From: Deltaproteobacteria bacterium | GTDB lineage: Bacteria > Myxococcota_A > UBA9160 > JAJDAL01 | Direction: 5' to 3' | DNA length: 64,000 bases | Assembly: GCA_029261875.1 (NCBI GenBank) | Contig: JAJDAL010000054.1 | Coordinates: 186,001-250,000, forward strand | Part shown: piece after piece, positions 15,592 through 24,696 of the stretch | Layout: each line of letters starts with the position of its first letter | Numbering within the stretch: the first letter of the stretch is position 1 | Position numbers and translations under genes: made by a program | The notes under the pieces: model-generated | The model's database searches: none | Told to the model about the DNA's origin: nothing | The model's input: the letters and a program-made list of their open reading frames with translations, nothing else

Positions 15592-16995
15592 GTGGAAACT
15601 TCGAGTCACACCCTAGATGCGTACGGAATCGCCTGGCGTTTGGGCGCCACGCTTTTCTTCGTGGTTCTCAATGGATTCTTCGTGGCGGCGGAGTTCGCAC
15701 TCGTCAAGGTGCGCGCGTCGCGGATCGAAGCGCTCGCCATGGACGGAAGCAGGAGCGCCAAAGTCGTCGAACACATCTTGAAGCACCTCGATCGCTACCT
15801 GTCGTCCTGCCAATTGGGCATCACGCTGGCCAGCCTCATCTTGGGGGCTCTGGGCGAACCTGCGGTCTCCGTCGTCTTGATCGCCTTGGCGGGGATGATG
15901 GGCTTTTCGGTGGCGGCTTCGGGTTGGGTGTCATTTATCTCGATCGCGCTGGCCTTCGGCGTCATTACGGTCTTGCACATGACCGTCGGCGAGCAGGCGC
16001 CGAAGATGTGGGCGTTGCGTCGCGCCGAGGGGACGTCCCTCGCGGTGGCCTATGTCCTGCGCGTATTCACCTGGATCTTCGGCCCGTTCATTGCACTGAT
16101 CAACGGGATTTCGAATTGGTTGCTCCGGATCGCCGGGCTTCCGCCGGGTTCCCACGAGCAAACCCACTCCGCGGAAGAAATTCGCAGCATCATGTCAATT
16201 GCGGCGCGATCCGGGCAGATTTCTGAGCGCGAGTTCGAGCTGACCGAGAACGTATTTCGCTTGATCAACCTCGAAGTGCGTCACGTCATCGTGCCTCGCG
16301 TCGATGTGGAATTCCTCTCCCTGCAGCGCGATGCAGATGAAAACCTGCTCCGCGTTCGAAAGAGTGGGCACAGTCGCCTCCCGCTGTGTGAGGAGGGATT
16401 GGATTCGATTCTCGGTTTCATACACGCCAAGGATGTCCTCGATCAGGCGATTGGTTCGGGGACTGTGGACCTGCGAGCGCTTTGTCGGGATGCGCTGATC
16501 GTCACGGACACGATGCCGCTCTCGAATTTCCTGCTTCAGCTCCAGGTGAACCAATCGCATTGCGCGGCCGTGGTCGACGAGCACGGGACGGTGATCGGAT
16601 TGGCGTTCCGCGAGGACGCGCTCGAAGAAATCGTGGGCCCCCTGGGAGATGAGTTCGACGAGAGTCATCGCGATCTGCACGAGTTGGGAGCGGGGCGCTT
16701 CGAAGTGCGCGGTGGGATGTCGCTGCCGGAGCTATTCGATCGCCTCGATTTCGAGCTGTCCGATGACGAGCACGAGGACGAGGAAACGATCGGCGGCCAC
16801 GTGAGCGCGCGTCTGGGGCGCTTGCCTCAGCGGGGCGAGCACGTCGAAGTCGGGCCCTACCGCGCCACCGTATTGGATGTTTCGCGTCGACGTGTCCAGC
16901 GCCTTCGCATGGAGAGAATTTCGGAAGACGGAGAGCCGGTGGAACCGGATGAGGGTGGCGAAATGCCGCCCGGCGAAAGCGATCCCGCCGTCTAG
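15592..16995 (+). CDS. CNNM/CorC family transporter (DUF21-CBS-CorC_HlyC)
   Basis: 467 aa from GTG 15592. Order: DUF21 membrane domain (about 10-200; NGFFVAAEFALVKVRASRIE, VLHMTVGEQAPKMWAL), a CBS pair (about 220-340; HVIVPRVDVEFLSL, HSRLPLCEEGLDSILGFIH, AAVVDEHGTVIGLAF), and a CorC_HlyC domain (about 360-445; GGMSLPELFDRL, ETIGGHVSARLGRLPQRG). This is the standard full-length architecture, unlike the shorter DUF21 protein at 10891. Members act in Mg2+ or other divalent-cation efflux; 'hemolysin' labels are historical. Last gene of the plus-strand ion-transport run, 125 bp after mgtE, and convergent with the lipoprotein gene at 17042. Confidence 0.92.
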   Translation: METSSHTLDAYGIAWRLGATLFFVVLNGFFVAAEFALVKVRASRIEALAMDGSRSAKVVEHILKHLDRYLSSCQLGITLASLILGALGEPAVSVVLIALAGMMGFSVAASGWVSFISIALAFGVITVLHMTVGEQAPKMWALRRAEGTSLAVAYVLRVFTWIFGPFIALINGISNWLLRIAGLPPGSHEQTHSAEEIRSIMSIAARSGQISEREFELTENVFRLINLEVRHVIVPRVDVEFLSLQRDADENLLRVRKSGHSRLPLCEEGLDSILGFIHAKDVLDQAIGSGTVDLRALCRDALIVTDTMPLSNFLLQLQVNQSHCAAVVDEHGTVIGLAFREDALEEIVGPLGDEFDESHRDLHELGAGRFEVRGGMSLPELFDRLDFELSDDEHEDEETIGGHVSARLGRLPQRGEHVEVGPYRATVLDVSRRRVQRLRMERISEDGEPVEPDEGGEMPPGESDPAV

Positions 16996-17041
16996 AGACG
17001 CCGTATTGCCGTCATGGGGCCGGCGCTGGGGCCGCCAGGTC

Positions 17042-17380
17042 CTAGGGCAACGACTCTTGCTTGAGCGCTTCTGCTTGCAAGGCGAGCCGCTCGGCTTCTT
17101 CCGCCATCGCGGCGGCGCGCAGCGCATTGCGGCCACGGGTCGCCAACGCCTCGCCATCTTTGCGTCTAGCGCGACCATCCTTCACGAGGGCCTTTCCCCG
17201 TTTGATGTCCACTTCGGCGTCTTTCACGACGCGCTGGCCTTCGGTGAGCAGGCGCTGGCCTTCTTCGGCGGTCATGCGATTCAGCGGGTTCAAAAACGTG
17301 TCGGGGAGACCGGGTGAGGTCGCGCATCCGGTTCCGATCAACAGAACCCAGGCAAACAATGCCAAGCGACTGAGTTTCAT
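17042..17380 (-). CDS. Small helical lipoprotein
   Basis: 112 aa from ATG 17378-17380, with GAAGGTG upstream. A lipoprotein signal (MKLSRLALFAWVLLIGTGC, Cys19) precedes a short linker and a long charged, Ala/Glu/Lys/Arg-rich helix (about 35-110) likely to form a coiled coil, such as GEALATRGRNALRAAAMAEE. I do not recognise the family. It lies 106 bp downstream of tamB on the same strand, so it could be transcribed with the TamAB genes. Its composition suits a periplasmic structural or spacer role, but that is a guess. Confidence 0.7.
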   Translation of the reverse strand: MKLSRLALFAWVLLIGTGCATSPGLPDTFLNPLNRMTAEEGQRLLTEGQRVVKDAEVDIKRGKALVKDGRARRKDGEALATRGRNALRAAAMAEEAERLALQAEALKQESLP

Positions 17381-17486
17381 ACTGCACCTTCTTGTTTTGG
17401 CGTGAGCCAAGCGTTTGAGCATGATCGCACGTTTTCGCCCAGCTAGCGACAGGGTGAGTTCGGTTGCTGTCGAAGCACGGGCGGGG

Positions 17487-20222
17487 TCAGTAGTCGAATG
17501 TCCAGATGACGTCCGCTCCAGCGCTCCCACTGGTCGACAGGTCGCTTTCGACGCTCCAGTTGGGCGAAAGCTTGAGTTCGACTTCGGCTTCGTCTTCGGT
17601 GTCCAACCCGAGGGTTCGGCGATAGCGAACGAACACGCGCTCGCTGACGGCTTTTCCGAATCCGAGCGCACCCAGCGTTCCATCTTCATTCAGTCGGACG
17701 TCCACGCTATCGACGGGGAATCGCTCGCCGAGGAGCCGACTCGCCTCTGCGGCCGCCATCCCGGCCGCCAACTGGAGACCCGCGGATTGGAGGTTGCCCT
17801 GCTGCGTCGTCGAAATCTCGTTCGAGGGACGGCCAAAAAGGAGATAGGAGATCTTGTCCGCGTCCGAGAGGGAGGGTTCGCTGTCGAGACGAATCGAAGG
17901 CGAGGAGGCCCGTCCGCTGATTCGCGCAAGGATCGCGACATCGCGCACGACATGAGCGGCTTCGACGTCGAGCACCGGGTCGACGGCGGCCTCGCCGGCG
18001 AGCGTGGCAGTGCCCTTTCGGATCTTGAATCGGCGGTTGTGGAGCTCGTAGGTTCCGCGAACCACATTGGCTTGTCCGGTGTAGCGAAGGGCGGCCCGGG
18101 GCTCCTTGCGGAGGTCGAGTCGTCCTTCGAGATAGATCGCGCCACCTCGTCCGCGGATGAACGTATCCCGCGGCACCACGATTTCGAGATCGATCGCGGC
18201 GCGATCGTAGGAACCCGGGGTCGGAGGCCGCTCGCGCAACTCGGTCGCTGTGGATCCGCCATTCCCGAGCACTTGGATTTCGCGCAGGATCGGATCGTCG
18301 GCATTGGGTAGATCGATGCGAACCTTTTCGAACGCGAGTTTGCCCTCCAGGCGGGGCGCGTCCACGGGGCCGGAGATTCGCGCGTTGCCGCTCAGATTGG
18401 CGCGGGCGAGGGGGCTGCGCGAGAGCTCGAATGCATCGAATACGGCGCGGAGGTCGGCGCGCGCTGGGGTGGTGCCGAAATCGAAACTCCCGCCCAGCGT
18501 CAAGGCGGCTTCCGGGCCCACTCGGATCGATTCGATCACCGCCTTCTTATGGTCGAAACGCAGCTGGCCTTCGATCGGCGCGAAGGTCCGCCTGAGGATC
18601 GGCACCTCGATGGAACCCTCGCGTAGGGTGACGAGCGCCTCGATGCGCGGTTCAGGATTCCCACCCTTTACATCGACCGTTCCGTCGAGGGTTCCGCCCG
18701 GGGACCGAATTCCGCGAGGAAGAAAAGGGGACAGGATTCGCAAGTCGAAATTCTCCGCGCGAAGGACGCCGCTCGTGTCCGGCGATCGCAGCAGGCTTTC
18801 GGGCTCCTGGATCAGCAGGTCTTGGGAGACCTGGCCGCGGATGTCGAGGGATTGGCCTGCTCCGCGCAGGGTTCCCCGCACGCGTAGCCAGCGATCTTCG
18901 GTCACGGCTTCGAGTTCGAGCTTCTCGACCGTCAGGCTTCCCACCTGGGGGTCTCGCCAGCGCAGGTTTCCACGGGCGACGGGATGCGCGAAGGGGCCAT
19001 CGAGATCGATGGCGAAATCGATCAGGCCGCCCAACGCCTCGGGGGTCGAGAGCCAACGGCCCATGGGCTCCGCGGCTAAGCGCTCCGAGGATGCGTGAAA
19101 GGCCTGGAACCCAGTGTCGAGGATTCCACCGTTCGCCCGGATGCGTCCGTTGGGGAGTTCGAGCTGCACATCCAAGAGCTCGACGCCGTTCCCCACCCAA
19201 CGGAGCAGCGCGGGTTGGCTGAGGGAGGCGTTGACCTCTCGGACGGACAGTTCGAGCCGCTCGACCCGAACGCTGTCCTTTCCGAGCAGCTGCGCGACCA
19301 ATACGAACTGCTCCGCGCGTGTTCCGCGGATCGCGAAGGAAGGCGCGCGAACCGTAAGTTCGCCCGTGGGTGAATCGGCGGAACCGCGCAGAGAAAATTC
19401 GGCGTCGAGGGAACCGGCCAAGGTCTCGTCCATGGCGAGTGATCGCAGGACAGCCAAGTCGCGCGCCACCGCGTGGCCGGAGAGATTCTCGACCGTTGTG
19501 GGAGATCCGTGGCCCTCGATGCGAAGATCGAGATCGTTCCCATGGGCCACCGAGGAGGCCAGCTGCCAGCGCCCGCCGCGGATCGCGAGCGTCGCCTCGC
19601 CGGAGCTCAGAAGCGGGCCGGGCTCGACCCCGATTTGAAGGTCGCCGCGGAAACCGGGTGCCGTCGACAGGTCGAAGGACAGGGGAAGCGCATCAGCGGT
19701 TGCGTTCACGCGCAGGCGCATCGCATCGGTCGGATCATCTGGATTCCAGGCGATCGCGATCTCGGCGTCGCGCACGCTGACGCGACCGATGGTTCCGGTG
19801 GACTCCGCCTCCTTCTCCGCCTCCGGCGGCGAATCTCCTTGCGGGATCCATGGGGCCACGTTCCAGTCTTGATCCGGGAGGCGGCGAATCGAGAGCTGCG
19901 GCGCGTCCGAGTGGATGGAGAGAATGCGAACGGTCGGTGGCCAGGACCACTCGAACGCGAACTCGACGCGCAGCGATTGCGCGCGAAGCAGCGCGTCGTC
20001 GGCCGGGCCGACCGAGAGTTGCCGCACTTCGAACCAGGGATAGAGCGGCCCTTCCAAGGCCTCCATCGCGATCGGGGCTCCGATCGCTTTCGCGATGGAG
20101 AATTCTGCGAATTCGCGCAGCGCGTCGCGTGCCATGCCGCGGCTTGCGGCGAAGAGCGTCAGGCAAGCCGCCAGCAACAGGAGTGCCACGAGGATCGAGG
20201 CTGTGATCCATCGGCGCCGCAT
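17487..20222 (-). CDS. tamB: Translocation and assembly module TamB (DUF490)
   Basis: 911 aa. One N-terminal signal-anchor helix (about 8-25) is followed by a long periplasmic beta-rich chain (AsmA-like/TamB) and the conserved C-terminal DUF490 domain, with landmarks FDLRILSPFLPRGIRSPGG, GTYELHNRRFKIRKGT, KISYLLFGRPSNEI and the end DVIWTFDY. TamB spans the periplasm and works with TamA in outer-membrane protein or lipid transport; related AsmA-like proteins form lipid-conducting grooves. Shorter than E. coli TamB (1259 aa) but with both ends present. Its start overlaps the stop of the BamA-like gene upstream, fixing the TamA-TamB pair. Confidence 0.92.
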   Translation of the reverse strand: MRRRWITASILVALLLLAACLTLFAASRGMARDALREFAEFSIAKAIGAPIAMEALEGPLYPWFEVRQLSVGPADDALLRAQSLRVEFAFEWSWPPTVRILSIHSDAPQLSIRRLPDQDWNVAPWIPQGDSPPEAEKEAESTGTIGRVSVRDAEIAIAWNPDDPTDAMRLRVNATADALPLSFDLSTAPGFRGDLQIGVEPGPLLSSGEATLAIRGGRWQLASSVAHGNDLDLRIEGHGSPTTVENLSGHAVARDLAVLRSLAMDETLAGSLDAEFSLRGSADSPTGELTVRAPSFAIRGTRAEQFVLVAQLLGKDSVRVERLELSVREVNASLSQPALLRWVGNGVELLDVQLELPNGRIRANGGILDTGFQAFHASSERLAAEPMGRWLSTPEALGGLIDFAIDLDGPFAHPVARGNLRWRDPQVGSLTVEKLELEAVTEDRWLRVRGTLRGAGQSLDIRGQVSQDLLIQEPESLLRSPDTSGVLRAENFDLRILSPFLPRGIRSPGGTLDGTVDVKGGNPEPRIEALVTLREGSIEVPILRRTFAPIEGQLRFDHKKAVIESIRVGPEAALTLGGSFDFGTTPARADLRAVFDAFELSRSPLARANLSGNARISGPVDAPRLEGKLAFEKVRIDLPNADDPILREIQVLGNGGSTATELRERPPTPGSYDRAAIDLEIVVPRDTFIRGRGGAIYLEGRLDLRKEPRAALRYTGQANVVRGTYELHNRRFKIRKGTATLAGEAAVDPVLDVEAAHVVRDVAILARISGRASSPSIRLDSEPSLSDADKISYLLFGRPSNEISTTQQGNLQSAGLQLAAGMAAAEASRLLGERFPVDSVDVRLNEDGTLGALGFGKAVSERVFVRYRRTLGLDTEDEAEVELKLSPNWSVESDLSTSGSAGADVIWTFDY

Positions 20223-22069
20223 CAGAAGGCGTGTCCGACCGAAAAGTGAACCCGCAAGCGACCGATGTCCGGCGGCGGATTGATGATGTAGCCGAGATCC
20301 AACCGCAACGGCCCGAGCGGTGTCCCATAGCGGAGCCCGCCGCCGGTCGCGTAGAAGACATCGCCCAGGCGGAACGTGGTCGGGCGGGCCGACAATTGGC
20401 CCGCATCCAGGAACGTGACCCCTCCGAGATCCCTCCAGATGGGGAAGCGCAGCTCCACGTTTCCTTCGACCAGGCTCAACCCGCCGCGGGGGTTTTCGTC
20501 GTCGTCCAGAGGGCCCAAACGTTGATAGTCGAAGCCGCGGACCGAAGTGCTGCCTCCGGAAAACAGACGCCGCACGAGGGGGACATCGGATTCGTCCGTA
20601 GACCCCCAGGGCGAGATGTTGGCCGCGAGCAAGCGCAGGGCGAGCACGGTCGAATCCAGCGGGATGAAGTGAGTCACTTCCGCCCGCGCCTTCAGGTAGT
20701 CGACATCCGAAGCGATGGCGCGCAAGGAGGGCCTCAGCGAGAGGTCGAGCCGGGTTCCGTCGCGGGGATTCACGCGATCGTAGAGGTTGACGTATTCCGC
20801 GCCGAATTCGAGCACGCTCAAATTCACGTTCTCGTCGGGTTCTTCACCCACGCTGAAGTCGGTCTTCAGGTGCGAGATGCGTGTTTGTTCCAGCTCCCAG
20901 CCCAGGCGCCCCGTCCAGTGTTTCGAGAGCGGTCGGCGCAGGTTGCTGCTCACGCCGACACGCCGGGCATCGAAGGACGGTGTGGTTTCGCGAAACGCGG
21001 AGGCGTTCAGCGCGAGCGACGTGGCGGGATCCAGAAACCGGGGTTGGCGGAACGTCCCCTCCACGCCCGCCAGAAGGGACGAGTACTTTGCCGTGAATTC
21101 CAGCGATCGCGCCTGGCCGAAGAAGTTTCGATGTTTCCATTGGGCGGAGACCCGCAGCAGATCTTCGGTGCCGAAACCGAGCCCGATCCGGATACTGCGC
21201 GGCTTGCGTTCTTCGACACGGATTCGAATGGGCCAGTGGGTCTCGGCCTCGTCGGCGGGTGCGGGAGCCGGGCCTCGTTCCGGCTCGAGAATCACCGACC
21301 GGAACAGATCCAACGCGTAGATGGATTCCCGGCTGCGTTCGAGGCTGGCCAGGGAGAAGACATCCCCTTCGGAAAAATCGAGTTCGCGTTCGACCAGGTC
21401 GGCGTCCACGCGATCGAGGCCCTCGACCGCGCTGGCACCGAATCGGACCCGGGGACCCGGCTGGACACTCCAGGCGACACGGGCGGATCGAACGGCGAGT
21501 TCGATCTCGGCACCACCGTCGAGGCTCGCCATCGGAAACCCGCGTTCGGCCAGCCGACGCAAGAGCTCCTCGCGAACCGATCGATAGCGAGAGGCACCGA
21601 ACACCTCACCCGGCGCCAAAGGGAGACCGTCGAGGACCTCCAGGCGATCCGCATCCGAAAGCAGGGGATGGGGCGTGATTTCCACGGTCCAGGATTCGAC
21701 GCGCACGGGCTCGCCTTCTTCGACGAGAACGGAAATCTCGACCTCCGTATGGTCCGTACCCCATTCGAGTTGGGACTGGACCACGGATTCGTGGTAGCCG
21801 TGCTCGCGATAGGCGTCGGCAATGCGCTCGAGGTCCGCCTCCAGACTGTCGGCATCGAACTCCGGTGCCGGGACCCAGGGTTTCCAACCTGGGCCCGCGG
21901 TCAACATGCGCCCGCGAAGCTCCGTTTCGGAAATCGCCGTGACGCCCTCGAAATGAAGCGCTTCGACCACCGCCGCCGCTGCGTCGCTGGCCAACACGAG
22001 CAAGAACGCGGTACGAACCGTGAACCGGAGGATGCGCCGGGCCCAATCGTGGGGGAGGTTTACCGGCAC
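20222..22069 (-). CDS. tamA: TamA/BamA family outer-membrane protein
   Basis: 615 aa with an N-terminal signal segment ending near ASDAAA, POTRA-type repeats (about 35-260; VVEALHFEGVTAISETELRG, ERIADAYREHGYHES, LDRVDADLVERELDFSEGDVF) and an Omp85 beta-barrel (about 280-615). GGSTSVRGFDYQRLG is the conserved VRGF motif of barrel loop 6, and the chain ends in Phe (HFSVGHAF), the usual outer-membrane beta signal. Three POTRA domains and direct pairing with tamB support TamA over BamA. The start overlaps the GNAT gene end by 10 bp, so a GNAT-tamA-tamB operon is likely. Confidence 0.9.
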   Translation of the reverse strand: MPVNLPHDWARRILRFTVRTAFLLVLASDAAAAVVEALHFEGVTAISETELRGRMLTAGPGWKPWVPAPEFDADSLEADLERIADAYREHGYHESVVQSQLEWGTDHTEVEISVLVEEGEPVRVESWTVEITPHPLLSDADRLEVLDGLPLAPGEVFGASRYRSVREELLRRLAERGFPMASLDGGAEIELAVRSARVAWSVQPGPRVRFGASAVEGLDRVDADLVERELDFSEGDVFSLASLERSRESIYALDLFRSVILEPERGPAPAPADEAETHWPIRIRVEERKPRSIRIGLGFGTEDLLRVSAQWKHRNFFGQARSLEFTAKYSSLLAGVEGTFRQPRFLDPATSLALNASAFRETTPSFDARRVGVSSNLRRPLSKHWTGRLGWELEQTRISHLKTDFSVGEEPDENVNLSVLEFGAEYVNLYDRVNPRDGTRLDLSLRPSLRAIASDVDYLKARAEVTHFIPLDSTVLALRLLAANISPWGSTDESDVPLVRRLFSGGSTSVRGFDYQRLGPLDDDENPRGGLSLVEGNVELRFPIWRDLGGVTFLDAGQLSARPTTFRLGDVFYATGGGLRYGTPLGPLRLDLGYIINPPPDIGRLRVHFSVGHAF

Positions 22070-23178
22070 TGAGCCGGTGTCCGCGCGCGCGTTGTCCGTA
22101 TGACGCGATCCAAGAGGGGCGACTCCGCGAGCCGGTGTACGCCCGAAATGATTTTGGCCTGCAACCGTCCCCGGGGATAGGCGCGAAGCACGAAGTTTCG
22201 CTTTGCGACACCGCCGAATCGGAACTTGTAGGCTTCATCGCCTCTGGATAGATCCATCTCGTTCCAACCCTCGGCGATCCCCTGCTCGATGATTCGCCCA
22301 AGCAGTACGCTTCCCACACTCCAGCCGTGAAAGCGGGGTGCGTGCGCGAACACGTCGGCGTAGAGAATCCCGCCTTCGAAACAGCCGGAAAGGGCCGCTG
22401 CCGGGGCACCGTCGCCGTACAGGACCCACACGCGATAGGCGCCTCGATTCGCGGCGCTGCGCGCTACGGAGGATGCAAAATTCCATTGGCGATCGGAAGC
22501 CAGGGAGGAGGCCGAATCCGGCCATCGTTGCTCGTAGACGGTTCGCAGCGCCTCCAGCGCCCGGTCCATTTCTTCGGGCCGCGCGAACTCGGCGACTTCG
22601 ACGTCGAAGTGTTTTTCGATGTATCGTCGGTCGTACGCGATATCGCGTCGCGTGCGGGGACTCAGTCTTGCGAGCCATTCATCGAAACTACGCGGCAGTG
22701 GAACGCCGACACACGGATTTCCTGGCACGACTTCGCAGGGGACGCCGAGCGCGCCGAGAGCGTCCCCAAGCATCCTGGGCGTAGGGGATTCATGCGGAAG
22801 ATCGTGAAGCTGAAGCATGGAAACCGGAACCGTAAGGATATGCTGGGCCAACTCGCGGAAGAACGAGATCGCGTTCGCCGGGTCGACGAGGCAATCCAGG
22901 TAATCGGTGCGCTTGGATCCGAGGAATGAGAGCGTTCGGAATGGATGACGAAAGCTACGCGGCCGCACGAAGAAGGGCGCGAAACCGATGGCTCGACCCG
23001 TATTGGGAGCGTCGACCCGAACGACGTGGACCGTACCTTGGCCGCAGTGCTTCCACCAAGGGGCTAGCCAGTCGAGATGCAAATAGGGATTCGGTCGGGG
23101 AATTCGACTGCGAATCGCTTCCCAGGCGGGTCGCTGAAGTTCGAGTGCTGACATCGATTCTATCGCGACAACCGGCAT
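22060..23178 (-). CDS. GNAT/FemAB-like acyltransferase (CelD/BioF2-like, Acetyltransf_6)
   Basis: 372 aa from ATG 23176-23178, with GGGGG about 4 nt upstream. Landmarks of the Acetyltransf_6 (CelD/BioF2-like) family: PNPYLHLDWLAPWWKHCG, GFAPFFVRP, LSPRTRRDIAYDRRYIEK, and the acetyl-CoA-side segment WNEMDLSRGDEAYKFRFGG. Family members modify surface polysaccharides or peptides, and FemAB-like members occur in exosortase/PEP-CTERM polysaccharide loci. The neighbouring flippase, deacetylase and glycosyltransferase genes fit a polysaccharide role, though it is co-directional with tamA and tamB. Divergent from the flippase gene, with only 57 bp between starts. Confidence 0.8.
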   Translation of the reverse strand: MPVVAIESMSALELQRPAWEAIRSRIPRPNPYLHLDWLAPWWKHCGQGTVHVVRVDAPNTGRAIGFAPFFVRPRSFRHPFRTLSFLGSKRTDYLDCLVDPANAISFFRELAQHILTVPVSMLQLHDLPHESPTPRMLGDALGALGVPCEVVPGNPCVGVPLPRSFDEWLARLSPRTRRDIAYDRRYIEKHFDVEVAEFARPEEMDRALEALRTVYEQRWPDSASSLASDRQWNFASSVARSAANRGAYRVWVLYGDGAPAAALSGCFEGGILYADVFAHAPRFHGWSVGSVLLGRIIEQGIAEGWNEMDLSRGDEAYKFRFGGVAKRNFVLRAYPRGRLQAKIISGVHRLAESPLLDRVIRTTRARTPAQCR

Positions 23179-23198
23179 TCATCCCCCAACCGATCGAA

Positions 23199-23204
23199 AT
23201 TATA
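23199..23204 (-). promoter_or_regulatory. Possible -10 box of the GNAT-tamA-tamB operon
   Basis: The minus strand reads a perfect TATAAT here, 20 bp upstream of the GNAT ATG and inside the 57-bp divergent gap. No good -35 hexamer is visible at 16-18 bp spacing, so this is a weak call. Confidence 0.3.
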
Positions 23205-23235
23205 GTGTTTTCTCCATGAACGGGATTCGCGCGGC

Positions 23236-24696
23236 ATGAATGCCCCTCCGGCGGCGGATTCGGGTCGCGACGCAGCGACCAACGTGCTCAGCGCGCTGTT
23301 GCTTAAGCTCTTGCAGTATCCCTTCATGCTGCTTTTTCTCGCCTTCATCCCGCGTTGGATGGGTCCAGACATCTACGGGGAATATGCAGTTTGGGTTTCC
23401 GTCGTCTCCATCGCGGCGGCGGCGATTGGCATCGGGGCATCGACGGAGTTGTTCGGGCGCCATATTCCCCGGTTGGCTTCGCAGGGGGAGGCGGAGGTTG
23501 CGCGATTCGTCGGGACGCTTTTCGTCGTCAAAGCCTCGATCGGGTTGCTCGCCGGGTTCGCCTTGGGGTTCGTCCTCGAGAGCGTCTACGGAAGTCGCTG
23601 GTCCACCGCCATGGTTGTGGTTGCTGTTGGCGCGATCTGGCTGAGGGATCTCCATTCCGTCGGTTTTGCGTTTCTGTTCGGACTCGATCGGCTCGCGGCG
23701 TTCGCGAGCGAAATGCCCTTGAGACGCGTGATGAGCTTTCCCCTCGTGGGAGTGGGGTTTCTCTTGTGGGGGTTGGAGGGTGCGATCCTCGGTTTCCTCG
23801 GGGTGGAAATCGCGTTGGCGGCCCTGTCGTTCGGTTTGACGCGCAAGGAATGGAATCGATTCATCTTCGATTTTTCCGCTCTGCGTCCGGTGCTCGGTCT
23901 TGGGTCGGTGTTCTACGGTGTTTGGATGGTACAGACCGTATGGGAACGTTCGGGCAATCTGATACTCGATTGGAGCCTCAACGACCCCGCCCAGGTGGCG
24001 GTCTTCGACCTGGCGAACCAGCTGTTTCTGTTGGCGAGTTCTTTCCTCAGTGTGCTGATTGGAAGTTTCCTTCCGTCGATGACGCGCCTGGAAGCGGCAG
24101 GCCGCGGCGACGCGATTCGAGCTTGGTCGCAACGACTGACCGGCGTTTCGACGATCGGCGCTGTGGCGTTCCTGTGGGTTCTCGTGCTGGCTGGACCATG
24201 GGTCCTGGAGGGCGTGCTGGGCCCGGGCTACGAAGCCGCTTCCTCGCTGGCGGTCGTACTCTCGATCGGCCTGTTTCCGTTGATCGTGACGCAATTCGGA
24301 GTGCTGTTTTCCGTTCTGGAAAATCGACCCGCCGTGTACTGGAAGGCGATGGTCGCTTCGGTTGCGGCGTATTGGGTGCTGGCGATTGCGCTTTCGCCGA
24401 AATTCGGGGCGACGGGGTGCGCGATCGCGTCGGTGTCGAGTTGGGTTCTCCTGGCAGCGCTGACGTCGCTGAACTTCCGCGGAGCGATCCTGCCGTGTTT
24501 CCGGAGCGCTGTGCGGCCCGCTTTCCTCGGCGCGATCTTCCTTCCCGTCCTGGTGTGGCTGCCAGCGGATTCGTGGCACTACGCCGCGGTCCCGGTGATG
24601 GCCGGATACGCAGTACTCCTGGTGGGGACCCGTGTGTTGATTCCCCGAGAGATGGCGGAGATCGTCCAGCAACTGGGAAGCGGAAAGGCGTCATAG
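23236..24696 (+). CDS. Polysaccharide flippase (MOP superfamily, Wzx-like)
   Basis: 486 aa, almost entirely hydrophobic, with 12-14 predicted helices. Typical MOP/Wzx features: KLLQYPFMLLFLAFIPRWMG at the first helix, MGPDIYGEYAVWVSVVSI, and paired helices with sparse charges through to the C-terminus. Wzx-type flippases move lipid-linked oligosaccharide repeat units across the inner membrane. Next to a PIG-L deacetylase, a double glycosyltransferase and a FemAB-like protein, it probably belongs to an exopolysaccharide or O-antigen pathway. Its 3' end overlaps the convergent deacetylase gene by 6 bp. No strong SD is visible before the ATG. Confidence 0.85.
   Translation: MNAPPAADSGRDAATNVLSALLLKLLQYPFMLLFLAFIPRWMGPDIYGEYAVWVSVVSIAAAAIGIGASTELFGRHIPRLASQGEAEVARFVGTLFVVKASIGLLAGFALGFVLESVYGSRWSTAMVVVAVGAIWLRDLHSVGFAFLFGLDRLAAFASEMPLRRVMSFPLVGVGFLLWGLEGAILGFLGVEIALAALSFGLTRKEWNRFIFDFSALRPVLGLGSVFYGVWMVQTVWERSGNLILDWSLNDPAQVAVFDLANQLFLLASSFLSVLIGSFLPSMTRLEAAGRGDAIRAWSQRLTGVSTIGAVAFLWVLVLAGPWVLEGVLGPGYEAASSLAVVLSIGLFPLIVTQFGVLFSVLENRPAVYWKAMVASVAAYWVLAIALSPKFGATGCAIASVSSWVLLAALTSLNFRGAILPCFRSAVRPAFLGAIFLPVLVWLPADSWHYAAVPVMAGYAVLLVGTRVLIPREMAEIVQQLGSGKAS

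Noticed and set aside
20231..22072. A 613-codon open frame on the plus strand, antisense to tamA
   Set aside because: The tamA protein has POTRA, barrel and beta-signal features; the antisense product has none. Long antisense frames are common in GC-rich codon-biased DNA.
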